A stretch of DNA of 64,000 nucleotides from Streptococcus sp. LQJ-218 (GCF_003428885.1 NZ_QQRU01000003.1:62001-126000), one strand, 5' to 3'; numbered from the stretch's first letter, positions 28,011 through 35,810 are shown. Notes: a model not told the origin generated them from the sequence alone. Translations and numbers: made by a program.

Positions 28011-28052
28011 TTAATCGCCGTTATGGTATCTAGAGTCATTAAAATATCTCAT
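28011..28052 (-). CDS. 13-residue open frame upstream of the bacteriocin
   Basis: ATG at 28050-28052 opens MRYFNDSRYHNGD and stops with TAA. It has a very strong ribosome site (AAAGGAGGGG, seven bases ahead) and starts about 50 bases after the promoter at 28108-28136. It is the first frame of the presumed bacteriocin transcript. It could be a leader peptide, a degraded precursor or chance. Confidence 0.4.
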   Translation of the reverse strand: MRYFNDSRYHNGD

Positions 28053-28107
28053 AACTACCCCTCCTTTTGAAATTGAACATCTCTTATTGTATCCGCTTAC
28101 AACTGTT

Positions 28108-28136
28108 ATCATAACACTTATTTTTTAGTTTGTCAA
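28108..28136 (-). promoter_or_regulatory. Promoter of the lactococcin-972-type operon
   Basis: On the minus strand a consensus TTGACA (28131-28136) and TATGAT (28108-28113) are 17 bases apart. It reads toward the micro-ORF, the bacteriocin and the transporter genes. The 400-base gap to bioY is otherwise AT-rich. Confidence 0.8.
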
Positions 28137-28274
28137 GTATTTATAGTATATTTTTTATTGATAAAATGGGATTATCTATAAAGGCGATTTACAAATCAAC
28201 AAAACAATTATCCAACTTAACCAGTCATCAAAATCGGCCGATACAGTTTTTGTTACCTTTGCTATAAAAATAGG

Positions 28275-28309
28275 TTGACAATAGTTACTCTACGAGTATA
28301 ATAGTTACT
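28275..28309 (+). promoter_or_regulatory. bioY promoter with paired ATAGTTACT repeats
   Basis: TTGACA (28275-28280) and TATAAT (28297-28302) are 16 bases apart. ATAGTTACT occurs at 28281-28289 and again at 28301-28309, so the copies lie at a 20-base period and overlap the spacer and -10. They look like a repressor site, perhaps biotin-related, but do not match the BirA box as I know it. Confidence 0.6.
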
Positions 28310-28335
28310 ATGAATTAAAAAAGAGGTTAACTATT

Positions 28336-28872
28336 ATGAAAAAAGCACATATTTACGCTATCCCTGCTATTGGGGCTGCTCTCATTGCTGTTTTGGCACA
28401 AATCAGTCTTCCAATTGGACCTGTTCCCTTCACTCTGCAAAATTTTGCAATCGGCTTGATTGCTACTGTCTTTAGACCGAGAGAGGCTGTACTTTCTGTT
28501 GGTCTCTATCTTCTTCTAGGTGCTATCGGTCTTCCTGTCTTTGCAGGAGGTGGAGCTGGTTTTCAGGCTTTAGTTGGCCCTACTGCAGGCTATCTTTGGT
28601 TTTATCTCGTTTACTCTGGACTTACTTCCTCTCTAACCAACAGCAAGAGTGGTGTTGTCAAGATTTTTCTTGCAAACCTCTTGGGTGATGCCCTTGTCTT
28701 TGTCGGCGGAATTCTCAGCTTGCATTTTCTAGCTGGAATGGCATTTGAAAAAGCTCTTGTTGTGGGTGTTCTTCCCTTTATCATTCCAGACCTTGCTAAA
28801 CTTCTGGTTATTAGTTTTATTGGCCGTTCGCTACTTCAACGCCTTAAAAATCAGGCTTACTTTGCTAACTAA
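28336..28872 (+). CDS. bioY: Biotin transporter substrate-binding membrane protein BioY
   Basis: A 178-residue membrane protein with six hydrophobic segments. It has the BioY hallmarks GPVPFTLQNFAIGLIA, LYLLLGAIGLPVFAGGGAGF and GPTAGYLWFY. BioY is the S-component of an ECF vitamin transporter and works with EcfA/A'/T encoded elsewhere. The ATG at 28336 follows AGAGG. It is monocistronic between its own promoter and a hairpin terminator. Biotin is not made de novo in this group, so uptake is essential. Confidence 0.92.
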   Translation: MKKAHIYAIPAIGAALIAVLAQISLPIGPVPFTLQNFAIGLIATVFRPREAVLSVGLYLLLGAIGLPVFAGGGAGFQALVGPTAGYLWFYLVYSGLTSSLTNSKSGVVKIFLANLLGDALVFVGGILSLHFLAGMAFEKALVVGVLPFIIPDLAKLLVISFIGRSLLQRLKNQAYFAN

Positions 28873-28912
28873 AAAAGGATATCGAGTTGCATGACTCTGT
28901 ATCCTTTTCTTT
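28870..28912 (+). terminator. bioY terminator
   Basis: AAAAAGGATA and TATCCTTTT arms with inner GAGT/ACTC pairs, followed by CTTTC. The bioY stop lies at its edge. Confidence 0.75.
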
Positions 28913-28925
28913 CATTTTGAAAACC

Positions 28926-29077
28926 TATACTCAATGAAAATCAAAGAGCAAACTAGGAAGCTAGCCGCAAGTGCTCAAAGCACTGCTTTGAGGTTGTAGA
29001 TAAGACTGACGAAGTCAATCACATGTATAATCCATGGCGAAACTGACGTGGTTTGAAGAGATTTTCGAAGAGTATTA
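28926..29077. repeat. BOX element
   Basis: A full boxC-boxB-boxA copy runs from TATACTCAATGAAAATCAAA to TTTTCGAAGAGTATTA. Its last three bases (TTA, plus strand) are the TAA stop of ydbC. Confidence 0.92.
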
Positions 29078-29290
29078 GTTGCCTTTAAAGGCATCTACCA
29101 TCGTTTGAAATTCTTCATTGGAAAGAGTAATTCCCTTGCCCATCTTCGTATGGTCTGGGCTCCAAGCACGAATATCAAACTTTGCAGGGGCACCATTAAA
29201 GCTCACACGGTTGATTTCCTTTGTCCAACCTTTTTCGTTTTCAGAAAGAGTCAACAAATGCTCTTCGATTTCAAATGTAAATTCTGCCAT
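29075..29290 (-). CDS. YdbC-family PC4-like ssDNA-binding protein
   Basis: A 71-residue protein with the YdbC/PC4 pattern: FTFEIEEHLLTLSENEKGWTKEINRVSFNG, PAKFDIRAWSPDHTKMGKGITL and the helix NEEFQTMVDAF. Lactococcal YdbC is a homodimer that binds single-stranded nucleic acid through this fold. AAAAAGGAG lies seven bases before the ATG. A perfect ComX cin-box on the same strand lies about 31 bases upstream. From memory, the pneumococcal homologue is among the late competence-induced genes, so it may protect or handle ssDNA during transformation. Confidence 0.85.
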   Translation of the reverse strand: MAEFTFEIEEHLLTLSENEKGWTKEINRVSFNGAPAKFDIRAWSPDHTKMGKGITLSNEEFQTMVDAFKGN

Positions 29291-29320
29291 TTTCTTCTCC
29301 TTTTTTAGCTTTCATTAGTT

Positions 29321-29328
29321 TATTCGTA
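29321..29328 (-). promoter_or_regulatory. ComX (SigX) cin-box before ydbC
   Basis: TACGAATA on the minus strand, preceded by TTT, is a perfect match to the late-competence cin-box. The distance to the ydbC ATG leaves room for a short leader with its ribosome site. Confidence 0.75.
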
Positions 29329-29388
29329 AAATCTTGTAGATTTTAGGAAAATTTTATATAATATTGATATAAAAGAAGGGAGGCCAAT

Positions 29389-29709
29389 ATGAGACATAAA
29401 TTCCAGCAAGTTCTCGATAAAATACATGACTTTTTAAATGGACATGAAGAACCTGACCAGACTGAAAGCAACTCCCTTACCGCTACTATTGAAGAGGCTA
29501 TCCAGAAACAAACTGCTGTTCACCTTATCTTGTCTGAGACAAGTTTTACAGGTGACATCATCAAATACGATCAGCAGCGCCAACAAATTATCGTGAAAAA
29601 TTTTGCTAAAAATGTGACCCGTATTATCCGCATAAGCGACATTCAACGTCTTCGTTTTGTCCCTTCAACCGTCCAAACAGCCCAAAAAAATAGATTTAAG
29701 AAAGAGTGA
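29389..29709 (+). CDS. Conserved small protein, function unknown
   Basis: A 106-residue hydrophilic protein. An acidic N-terminal half (GHEEPDQTESNSLTATIEEAI) precedes a beta-rich C-terminal half (VHLILSETSFTGDIIKYDQ, QQIIVKNFAKNVTRIIRISDIQRLRFV) that resembles a small SH3- or Sm-like barrel. I do not recognise a named family. AAGGGAGG lies about six bases before the ATG. It is divergent from ydbC and shares a terminator with the convergent ATP-cone gene. Confidence 0.7.
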   Translation: MRHKFQQVLDKIHDFLNGHEEPDQTESNSLTATIEEAIQKQTAVHLILSETSFTGDIIKYDQQRQQIIVKNFAKNVTRIIRISDIQRLRFVPSTVQTAQKNRFKKE

Positions 29710-29739
29710 GATGTAGTTGCTTCATCCCACTCTTTTTTC
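29701..29739. terminator. Bidirectional terminator
   Basis: AAAGAGTG and CACTCTTT with inner GATG/CATC form a stem with T-runs on both strands, between converging genes. Confidence 0.8.
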
Positions 29740-30078
29740 TTAGCGAACTTGTTCAAAATGCAAATGAACGGCGATATGATCCCCATAACCACTTCTTTCC
29801 AAGTCACGTTGTAAACGATAGGAAATATAGTGTTCTGCAATGGTAATGTAACCTGCACCCAGTAAACGATGTTCAACCAAAGACTGAATCATGCTGATGG
29901 TAGCACGTTCTACCTTGGCTTCTTCCAAATCCAAAACCACTTTCTTAGTGACTTGTGCAAGGTTTTGACGCAAATCATCTGTCAATACATAGACAGTCTG
30001 GGCTGCCTTTAAGATAGCTTGATAAATCTTGTCTGGATTAAATTCAGCAATTTCTCCATCACGTTTGATTACTTGCAT
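29740..30078 (-). CDS. Stand-alone ATP-cone protein
   Basis: A 112-residue protein that is nearly all ATP-cone domain: MQVIKRDGEIAEFNPDKIYQ, a helical middle and ATISMIQSLVEHRLLGAGY, then IAEHYISYRLQRD. ATP cones bind ATP/dATP and regulate ribonucleotide reductases and the NrdR repressor. No zinc ribbon (NrdR) and no reductase domain is attached. A role as a separate nucleotide sensor is inference. It follows trmD on the same strand with 11 bases between. Confidence 0.8.
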   Translation of the reverse strand: MQVIKRDGEIAEFNPDKIYQAILKAAQTVYVLTDDLRQNLAQVTKKVVLDLEEAKVERATISMIQSLVEHRLLGAGYITIAEHYISYRLQRDLERSGYGDHIAVHLHFEQVR

Positions 30079-30089
30079 AGCTTTCTCCT

Positions 30090-30809
30090 TTATTCTTTGT
30101 TTTCTTTAATTTCTGCCAGCATTTTTTCTTCTTCTGCTGTCAGTTGATACTGTTCAAGCAAATCCGGTCTGCGCTCATAGGTTTTCTTTAAACTCTCATA
30201 CAGGCGCCACTGACGAATTTTTTCATGGTGTCCGCTCATCAGTACATCTGGGACAACCATGCCTCGATAATCATAGGGACGTGTGTACTGAGGGTATTCG
30301 AGAAGGCCTGAAGAAAAACTATCATCTTGGTGGCTAGACTCCTTGCCAATCACTTCTGGTATCAAGCGTACCGTAGCATCTATCATGGTCATAGCCGCCA
30401 ACTCTCCACCAGTCAAGACATAGTCGCCTAAGGAAATCTCATCTGTCACCAAGATCTTAATACGCTCGTCATACCCCTCGTAGTGCCCACAGATAAAGAT
30501 CAGTTCTTCTTCTTTAGCCAAATCCTCAGCATAAGCCTGATCAAACTGCTTTCCAGCTGGGTCTAGGAGAATGACGCGCGGATTTTTCTTTTCAATAGCA
30601 TCAAAGGCATCGAAAATGGGTTGGGCTCGGAGCAACATCCCCTGACCGCCTCCGTAGGGCTCATCGTCGACATGGCGGGCCTTTTCAGCATTTTCTCGAA
30701 AATTATGATACTGGATATCTAAGAGCCCTTTTTCTCGAGCCTTTCCAACGATTGAATGCTCTAACGGAGAGAACATCTCCGGAAAAAGGGTTAAAATATC
30801 AATCTTCAT
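30090..30809 (-). CDS. trmD: tRNA (guanine-N1)-methyltransferase TrmD
   Basis: A 239-residue SPOUT methyltransferase that makes m1G37 in tRNAs and prevents frameshifting. It starts [13 protein letters not shown], has the cofactor-binding knot region [13 protein letters not shown] ... [14 protein letters not shown] and the C-terminal tRNA-binding part with [10 protein letters not shown] and [14 protein letters not shown]. It overlaps rimM by 11 bases, the usual trmD-rimM pairing. Confidence 0.97.
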   Translation of the reverse strand: MKIDILTLFPEMFSPLEHSIVGKAREKGLLDIQYHNFRENAEKARHVDDEPYGGGQGMLLRAQPIFDAFDAIEKKNPRVILLDPAGKQFDQAYAEDLAKEEELIFICGHYEGYDERIKILVTDEISLGDYVLTGGELAAMTMIDATVRLIPEVIGKESSHQDDSFSSGLLEYPQYTRPYDYRGMVVPDVLMSGHHEKIRQWRLYESLKKTYERRPDLLEQYQLTAEEEKMLAEIKENKE

Positions 30810-31317
30810 CGTCTAACCCTTCTAAGAGTTCTACATCGACCCGTTTATTAGGAATATCAACATTGACAACCACCGGTGGAATATAAGGCAATAACAAATC
30901 GCGCTTGCCTTTTCGCTTGACCACCCAGACATCGTTAGCACCTGGTTGCAGGATTTCTTTGATGGTTCCAAGCAAGTTATCATCTTCATAGACTTCCAAA
31001 CCGATAATCTCGTGATAATAAAATTCACCATCGTCTAGGTCGTTCAAATATTCCTCAGCAACTTTGAGACTGTAACCTTTGTACTTTTCGATAGCGTTGA
31101 TATGGTACATATCTTTGAATTTAATAATGTCAAAGTTCTTCTGTTTACGGTGGCTAGCGATGGTCACTGTTTGGACAAACTGATCTTTTTCATCAAACAA
31201 AGCCAGCTCAGTACCTTTTTTAAACCGTTCTTCTGCAAAATCCGTCACAGACAAGACTCGCATCTCACCCTGCAACCCCTGCGTATTGACGATTTTCCCA
31301 ACATTAAAGTAGTTCAT
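30799..31317 (-). CDS. rimM: 16S rRNA processing protein RimM
   Basis: A 172-residue protein. The N-terminal RimM barrel begins [19 protein letters not shown] and the C-terminal PRC barrel contains [23 protein letters not shown] and [14 protein letters not shown]. It binds ribosomal protein S19 and helps mature the 30S head. It is encoded ahead of trmD with an 11-base overlap. The S16 gene, often in the same operon, lies upstream after a hypothetical gene and khpA. Confidence 0.96.
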   Translation of the reverse strand: MNYFNVGKIVNTQGLQGEMRVLSVTDFAEERFKKGTELALFDEKDQFVQTVTIASHRKQKNFDIIKFKDMYHINAIEKYKGYSLKVAEEYLNDLDDGEFYYHEIIGLEVYEDDNLLGTIKEILQPGANDVWVVKRKGKRDLLLPYIPPVVVNVDIPNKRVDVELLEGLDDED

Positions 31318-31390
31318 CTTGTCTCCTGTGTATGTTTCTATCTTTATTTTATCACGTTCCAGGGATTTTCACAAGTTGGAGGAAAATCAG

Positions 31391-31942
31391 TTATAATCCC
31401 AAAAGTGCTAGTAGTTTCCTCTTTAATGTCAATTTATATTTAAAAGAAGAAATATTTATATTCCCGTTATACATATTACTATAAAATGTATACTCCCCAA
31501 TTTGACCCTGACTTGTCTTCCATTTCATCCTTAAACTAGGCATATTCTCAGGTAAATTTGTATGAATCAATAGACATGTATAATTCCTTAAATTTTTAAC
31601 TGTATGCAGTTTATCATTAACAGCTAAACGATTACTTTTTGAATCATAGATTAAAGAATAAAATTCTATAATTTCAATATCAACTTCCTTTGGATAAAAA
31701 ATCAAATGGTTATAATGTTTATCATTTTCATCATGTTTAAACTCATATATATGATGAAATCTCGTATGTAAGGAATCAAATTCGATTGGTATAATTACCT
31801 GAATTTCGATATTATTGATATAGGCCTTATTCTGAAAACTAATTTTTAAAATTACACCTATAAAAGTAGAAATCTGTAAAATTCGCAATAACCAATCAAT
31901 GTACATTGCCCAATCTATATTTAAAATACAATCAATGTTCAT
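31391..31942 (-). CDS. Orphan protein with N-terminal membrane helix
   Basis: A 183-residue protein that I do not recognise. A hydrophobic segment (YIDWLLRILQISTFIGVILK) is followed by a hydrophilic, beta-rich domain. Base composition is visibly more AT-rich than in rimM or khpA, and codons such as ATA and AAT are frequent, which suggests acquisition. It sits between rimM and khpA, which are normally close. GGAAAAG lies a few bases before the ATG. A plain hypothetical call is safest. Confidence 0.5.
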   Translation of the reverse strand: MNIDCILNIDWAMYIDWLLRILQISTFIGVILKISFQNKAYINNIEIQVIIPIEFDSLHTRFHHIYEFKHDENDKHYNHLIFYPKEVDIEIIEFYSLIYDSKSNRLAVNDKLHTVKNLRNYTCLLIHTNLPENMPSLRMKWKTSQGQIGEYTFYSNMYNGNINISSFKYKLTLKRKLLALLGL

Positions 31943-32025
31943 TCTTTTCCAGTCCCCCTTTCAAAAATCCTTCCAACTCCCGATTATGCTATTACTTGAT
32001 GGATGCTGTTTTACACTTCTCCACA

Positions 32026-32053
32026 CAAAAAGCGAGACATTCGTCCCGCCCTT
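32026..32053 (-). terminator. Terminator after khpA
   Basis: On the minus strand GCGGGAC and GTCTCGC pair around GAAT, followed by TTTTTG. It ends the rpsP-khpA transcript. Confidence 0.75.
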
Positions 32054-32054
32054 C

Positions 32055-32294
32055 TTATCTTTCGTCAATAACGATTCTTACTTTTTTGTCTTCAGTTGGG
32101 ATAGAGTAGACAATCGTTCTTATCGCAGAAATAGTGCGACCCTTACGACCGATTACACGACCCACATCACTTTGATCAAGATCCAAATGATATTCCAAAA
32201 ACTCTGGTGTATCTTCAATCTTGATAGTTAAGGCATCTGGTTGTGAAATCAAGGGTTTCACAATCGCAATAATGAGATTTTCAATCGTATCCAT
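32055..32294 (-). CDS. khpA: KH-domain RNA-binding protein KhpA
   Basis: A 79-residue single KH domain with the GxxG loop in [16 protein letters not shown]. In pneumococcus KhpA pairs with KhpB (EloR/Jag) and affects cell elongation and FtsA levels. It follows rpsP by 19 bases in a conserved two-gene unit. Confidence 0.93.
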   Translation of the reverse strand: MDTIENLIIAIVKPLISQPDALTIKIEDTPEFLEYHLDLDQSDVGRVIGRKGRTISAIRTIVYSIPTEDKKVRIVIDER

Positions 32295-32313
32295 CTGTCA
32301 ACCTACTTTAAAC

Positions 32314-32586
32314 TTATTTTGAGAATTTAGAATCGTGGAATTTCTTCAATACGCCTTCTTTTGAAAGGATGTTACGTACTGTATCTGAAGGTTGAGCTCC
32401 ATCAGCCAACCATGCAAGAACGCGGTCTTCTTTCAAAGTTACTTGGTTTTCAGCAACAAGTGGGTTGTAAGTTCCAACTGTTTCAATGAAACGTCCGTCA
32501 CGTGGTGAACGTGAATCTGCTACGTTGATACGGTAGAAAGGTTTTTTCTTAGAACCCATACGAGTCAAACGGATTTTAACTGCCAT
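32314..32586 (-). CDS. rpsP: 30S ribosomal protein S16
   Basis: A 90-residue protein with the S16 signature [18 protein letters not shown] at the N-terminus and [19 protein letters not shown] in the C-terminal half. It assembles early with the 16S rRNA body. It is first in the rpsP-khpA unit behind a strong promoter. Confidence 0.97.
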   Translation of the reverse strand: MAVKIRLTRMGSKKKPFYRINVADSRSPRDGRFIETVGTYNPLVAENQVTLKEDRVLAWLADGAQPSDTVRNILSKEGVLKKFHDSKFSK

Positions 32587-32650
32587 TTTTAAAGTCTCTT
32601 TTCTTATTTTTTATTTCGGTGAAATAGCTGAGCTATTTAGCACATGTTCT

Positions 32651-32678
32651 ATTATAGCAGATTTCTGACAGGTGTCAA
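32651..32678 (-). promoter_or_regulatory. rpsP promoter
   Basis: On the minus strand TTGACA (32673-32678) and TATAAT (32651-32656) are 16 bases apart, about 65 bases before rpsP. Confidence 0.75.
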
Positions 32679-32699
32679 GAAAAAAACTTGACAGACTAT

Positions 32700-33063
32700 A
32701 AAATTTTTAAACCATTTAGGAATTTGTTAGAAGTAGGAAATAAATGTTTAAAAGAGGCTATCCGTGAACACTATTTTATACTCAATGAAAATCAAAGAGC
32801 AAAATAGGAAGCTAGCCGCAGGTTGCTCAAAACACTGTTTTGAGGTTGCAGATAGAACTGACGAAGTCAGTAACCATACACATACGACAAGGCAAAGCTA
32901 ACGTAGTTTGAAGAGATTTTCGAAGAGTATTAGAAACATTTTATAAAGACCATCAACTCAAGTCCTTCATCTCACCTGAACGAGATTTGGATGCTTGGTT
33001 CCTAAATCCCAAGCCCGTTCTCAAGCGAAATATCAAGGATTTTAAGATCGATATCTACTAATT
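32700..33063 (+). pseudogene. Gene remnant interrupted by a BOX element
   Basis: Left of the BOX one frame reads KPFRNLLEVGNKCLKEAIRE then HYF. Right of it another reads ETFYKDHQLKSFISPERDLD and then AWFLNPKPVLKRNIKDFKID to IY and a TAA at 33060-33062. Both stretches look protein-like but have no start or family that I can name. The right part is the C-terminal end of some gene. The BOX at 32777-32932 lies between them. Confidence 0.4.
32777..32932. repeat. BOX element
   Basis: A complete copy from TTATACTCAATGAAAATCAA to TTCGAAGAGTATTA, containing the boxB core CTGACGAAGTCAG. Confidence 0.92.
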
Positions 33064-33114
33064 AATTTATAAAATATGAATTAATAGATTCTAAATAGGG
33101 GAATAATTTAGTTC

Positions 33115-33288
33115 TGTAAAAATTAACTTCTACACCTACAAAGCTTATTCTGACAGACTTTATAACAGTCTAAGAAAAAAAGTAGAGATTCATACAGCAT
33201 CTAGGTTTTCCAAAAATTCTTTATCATCAAATATTATTAACAAAACTATCCAAACCAAATCCGATGCATTGCTTCAAAGAATACTTTA
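33115..33288 (+). pseudogene. Short open remnant before the XRE-regulator pair
   Basis: A frame of about 57 codons reads KINFYTYKAYSDRLYNSLRK and ends DALLQRIL before a TAG. It has no start codon with a ribosome site. It may be the tail of a lost gene. The rest of the 850-base gap between rpsP and 33440 holds the other remnant, a BOX and a promoter. Confidence 0.25.
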
Positions 33289-33358
33289 GTTGTTTGACTA
33301 GCGAGGGTTTTTATTAAAAATTTTTTTCAAATAATTACCACATTGACACATAAAATTC

Positions 33359-33423
33359 TTGCTTTCTAAATTTAAGTGTGATATATTTATAACATAACAT
33401 TTAAATGTTATATATTTATAACA
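33359..33423 (+). promoter_or_regulatory. Promoter and operator array for the membrane-protein/XRE pair
   Basis: TTGCTT (33359-33364) and TATATT (33382-33387) are 17 bases apart. ATAACATTTAAATGTTAT at 33394-33411 is a perfect 18-base palindrome. A direct repeat, TGATATATTTATAACA at 33379 and TGTTATATATTTATAACA at 33406, flanks it. These are probably binding sites of the XRE regulator encoded downstream, giving autorepression. Confidence 0.6.
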
Positions 33424-33439
33424 CAAAAAGGAGTCTATC

Positions 33440-34036
33440 ATGAAAAAAAGTCAAAAAATGCGTGGCCTCATTGCAATGATTGCCGTAGCTCTCTTTATTG
33501 ATTTTATTGTTTTATTTGGTTCTAATCTTAGTTGGGGACCCAAGTTAGTTATTACTGGTATTTCAGTGCAAGGTCAAATTGTAGCTATTTGGAGCTGGCT
33601 ACATATGAAACTATGGTCTCATAAAAGTCAGAAAGGTAAGGGAAAGATTATTTTTGACTTGTCTGCTAAGCTTTACACGATACTTTTGTTTGCAGCAAGC
33701 ATTTTTTATACAGTAGGAATTTGGGTTGCGACCCCAAGCGAAAGTTCTGGTATTAAAGAATGGATTTTGGGAATGGGCCTCGTTATTGAAGTGATTGCAT
33801 TTGGTTTTTTCTCTTTAAAAAATGTCAAGGAAACTCCGGACGAACGCTTTTATGCTAATTTAGCAAAGGCAGCTAGCTTGATGTTTGTTTTTATGCTAGG
33901 TGCACTGATGATCCTAGCAGTTAGCATTGGATATATAGGGTCTCTCACGCTTTACATGGGCCAGATCTTTATTAGCATAGCTGCCTTGATTTTAATCTTT
34001 GCGGTTGTCTATTTTATCTTGGAACGGAGAGGATAA
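33440..34036 (+). CDS. Multi-pass membrane protein coupled to an XRE regulator
   Basis: A 198-residue protein with about six membrane helices in three pairs and short loops. I do not recognise a named family. AAAAGGAG lies eight bases before the ATG. It is followed by a small XRE regulator after two bases, an arrangement common in Firmicutes, where the membrane protein may be the controlled product or may sense a signal. Confidence 0.7.
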   Translation: MKKSQKMRGLIAMIAVALFIDFIVLFGSNLSWGPKLVITGISVQGQIVAIWSWLHMKLWSHKSQKGKGKIIFDLSAKLYTILLFAASIFYTVGIWVATPSESSGIKEWILGMGLVIEVIAFGFFSLKNVKETPDERFYANLAKAASLMFVFMLGALMILAVSIGYIGSLTLYMGQIFISIAALILIFAVVYFILERRG

Positions 34037-34038
34037 GC

Positions 34039-34263
34039 ATGGCCAAAGAAAGCAAGATTATTACTAATCTCAAATCTGTTCGTGAGTCCACAGGCATGAC
34101 CCAGCAGGAGTTAGCCGACCTCATCGGCATGCGACGCGAGACAATTCTGCACTTGGAAAATAACCGTTACAATCCTTCGCTGGAAATGGCTCTTAAAATT
34201 GCTCAAGTTTTTAATCTGAAAGTAGAAGACCTCTTTGAACTCAGACAGAAAGAGGAAACGTAA
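34039..34263 (+). CDS. XRE-family small regulator
   Basis: A 74-residue helix-turn-helix protein of the short Cro/YgzD type: LKSVRESTGMTQQELADLIG, MRRETILHLENNRYNPSLEM and ALKIAQVFNLKVEDLFEL. It consists of the DNA-binding domain alone. It begins two bases after the membrane protein stop and probably binds the palindromes upstream of that gene. Confidence 0.88.
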   Translation: MAKESKIITNLKSVRESTGMTQQELADLIGMRRETILHLENNRYNPSLEMALKIAQVFNLKVEDLFELRQKEET

Positions 34264-34389
34264 TTCTTTTCGAGACCTAGCATTCAGTTCATTGATTAAT
34301 TAGGAATTGAATCCAAAAGAAAAAATCCTTTGAAAATGTGCTCTTTTAAAATATAGTAATTCTTTCGAATTAATGTTTACTAATTGTGA

Positions 34390-34749
34390 TGCTTTACGAG
34401 CTTTCTTAAGATCTGGTTCCCTAAATACTTTGAGTACACTTATGGAATTGATGCCCCTAAGCATCTAAAAACTCTGGTGGAAAAAAGTTATGCTGGCATT
34501 GAAACGGCTTTTGATTCACTTGACCATCTGAATGCTACTATGAAAAAGAATATTCTGAAAAGCAAGGGAATTACAGGCCTTTCTAAAATGAAGATTGCAG
34601 ATTTTGACCAAGCCCTTTATGACAACTTTTCAGAAGAGGAATTAGCTAGTCTCTTTTCGATTCGCGGTTATAAAATAACTCCCAAAGGAGAACAAGCTCT
34701 CAAGGAACATCAAGCAATCATTGACCGTCATCCAAAGAAAAATCTCTAA
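34390..34749 (+). pseudogene. C-terminal remnant of a larger protein
   Basis: The frame is open from a stop at 34387-34389 to a TAA at 34747-34749. It reads LKIWFPKYFEYTYGIDAPKH and ends RGYKITPKGEQALKEHQAII-DRHPKKN. No ribosome site or ATG fits the 5' end; GTG at 34474 is the only weak start. The ending looks like a small SAP-like helical domain. I take it as a 5'-truncated gene. Confidence 0.45.
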
Positions 34750-34857
34750 TCAAGTGACTTTGGGGTTGATTTTCTCTAAAACTGTCTTGTCACTAATATT
34801 TGAAATCCCCTTCCTTTTAAGGTACAATGGTAGAAATGAATTTTTGAAAGGATTCCC

Positions 34858-35646
34858 ATGAAAAAACTAGCAACACTTCTATTAATCTCAACTTTTGCCC
34901 TAGCTGGGTGTAGCAGCATCCAACGTAGTTTGCGTGGTGATGACTATGTAGATTCTAGCTTGGCCGCTGAGGAAAGCTCCAAAGCAGCTGCCCAATCTGC
35001 CAAGGATCTTAAAGACGCCTTGACAAATGAAAATGCCAATTTCCCACAACTATCTAAAGAAGTTGCTGAAGACGAGGCTGAAGTCATTCTCCACACAAGT
35101 CAAGGAGATATCCGCATCAAACTCTTTCCAAAGCTAGCCCCTCTTGCGGTTGAAAATTTCCTAACTCACGCTAAGGAAGGCTACTACAATGGCGTTCCCT
35201 TCCACCGAGTGATTGATGGCTTTATGGTTCAGACTGGTGATCCAAAAGGAGATGGTACAGGTGGCGAATCCATCTGGCACGATAAGGACAAGACTAAAGA
35301 CCATGGAACTGGTTTCAAGAGCGAAATCTCTCCATATCTCTATAACATCCGTGGTGCTCTTTCTATGGCTAATACTGGTCAACCAAACACCAACGGTAGC
35401 CAGTTCTTCATCAACCAAAACTCAACAGATATTTCAGCTAAACTCCCTACAAGCAAGTATCCAAAGAAAATCATCGAAGCCTATAAAGAAGGAGGAAACC
35501 CTAGTCTAGATGGCAAACACCCTGTCTTTGGTCAAGTCATCGAGGGCATGGACGTTGTAGATAAGATTGCTAAAGCAGAAAAAGATGAGAAAGACAAACC
35601 AACTACTGCTATCACAATCGACAGCATCGAAGTGGTGAAAGACTAA
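34858..35646 (+). CDS. slrA: Cyclophilin-type lipoprotein prolyl isomerase SlrA
   Basis: A 262-residue lipoprotein. The signal peptide ends in the lipobox FALAGC, so Cys20 would be lipidated and the protein anchored outside the membrane. The cyclophilin domain starts near residue 75 and contains PFHRVIDGFMVQTGDPKGDGTGG and NTNGSQFFIN. Pneumococcal SlrA is a surface rotamase involved in colonisation. GAAAGGA lies seven bases before the ATG. A BOX follows six bases after the stop. Confidence 0.93.
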   Translation: MKKLATLLLISTFALAGCSSIQRSLRGDDYVDSSLAAEESSKAAAQSAKDLKDALTNENANFPQLSKEVAEDEAEVILHTSQGDIRIKLFPKLAPLAVENFLTHAKEGYYNGVPFHRVIDGFMVQTGDPKGDGTGGESIWHDKDKTKDHGTGFKSEISPYLYNIRGALSMANTGQPNTNGSQFFINQNSTDISAKLPTSKYPKKIIEAYKEGGNPSLDGKHPVFGQVIEGMDVVDKIAKAEKDEKDKPTTAITIDSIEVVKD

Positions 35647-35651
35647 GGTTT

Positions 35652-35798
35652 TATACTCAATGAAAATCAAAGAGCAAACTAGCCGCAGGTTGCTCAAAGC
35701 ACTGCTTTGAGGTTGTAGATAAGACTGACGAAGTCAGTTACATATATCTACGGCAAGGCGACGTTGACGCAGTTTGAAGAGATTTTCGAAGAGTATTA
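35652..35798. repeat. BOX element
   Basis: A complete copy from TATACTCAATGAAAATCAAA to TTTTCGAAGAGTATTA. It has a short internal deletion (the segment after GCAAACTAG lacks the usual GAAGCTAG). Confidence 0.92.
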
Positions 35799-35810
35799 AA
35801 TCTTAAAAAC

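Noticed and set aside
34039..34263. Toxin-antitoxin reading of the XRE pair
   Set aside because: The partner is a 198-residue multi-pass membrane protein without toxin features, so a regulator with its target fits better.
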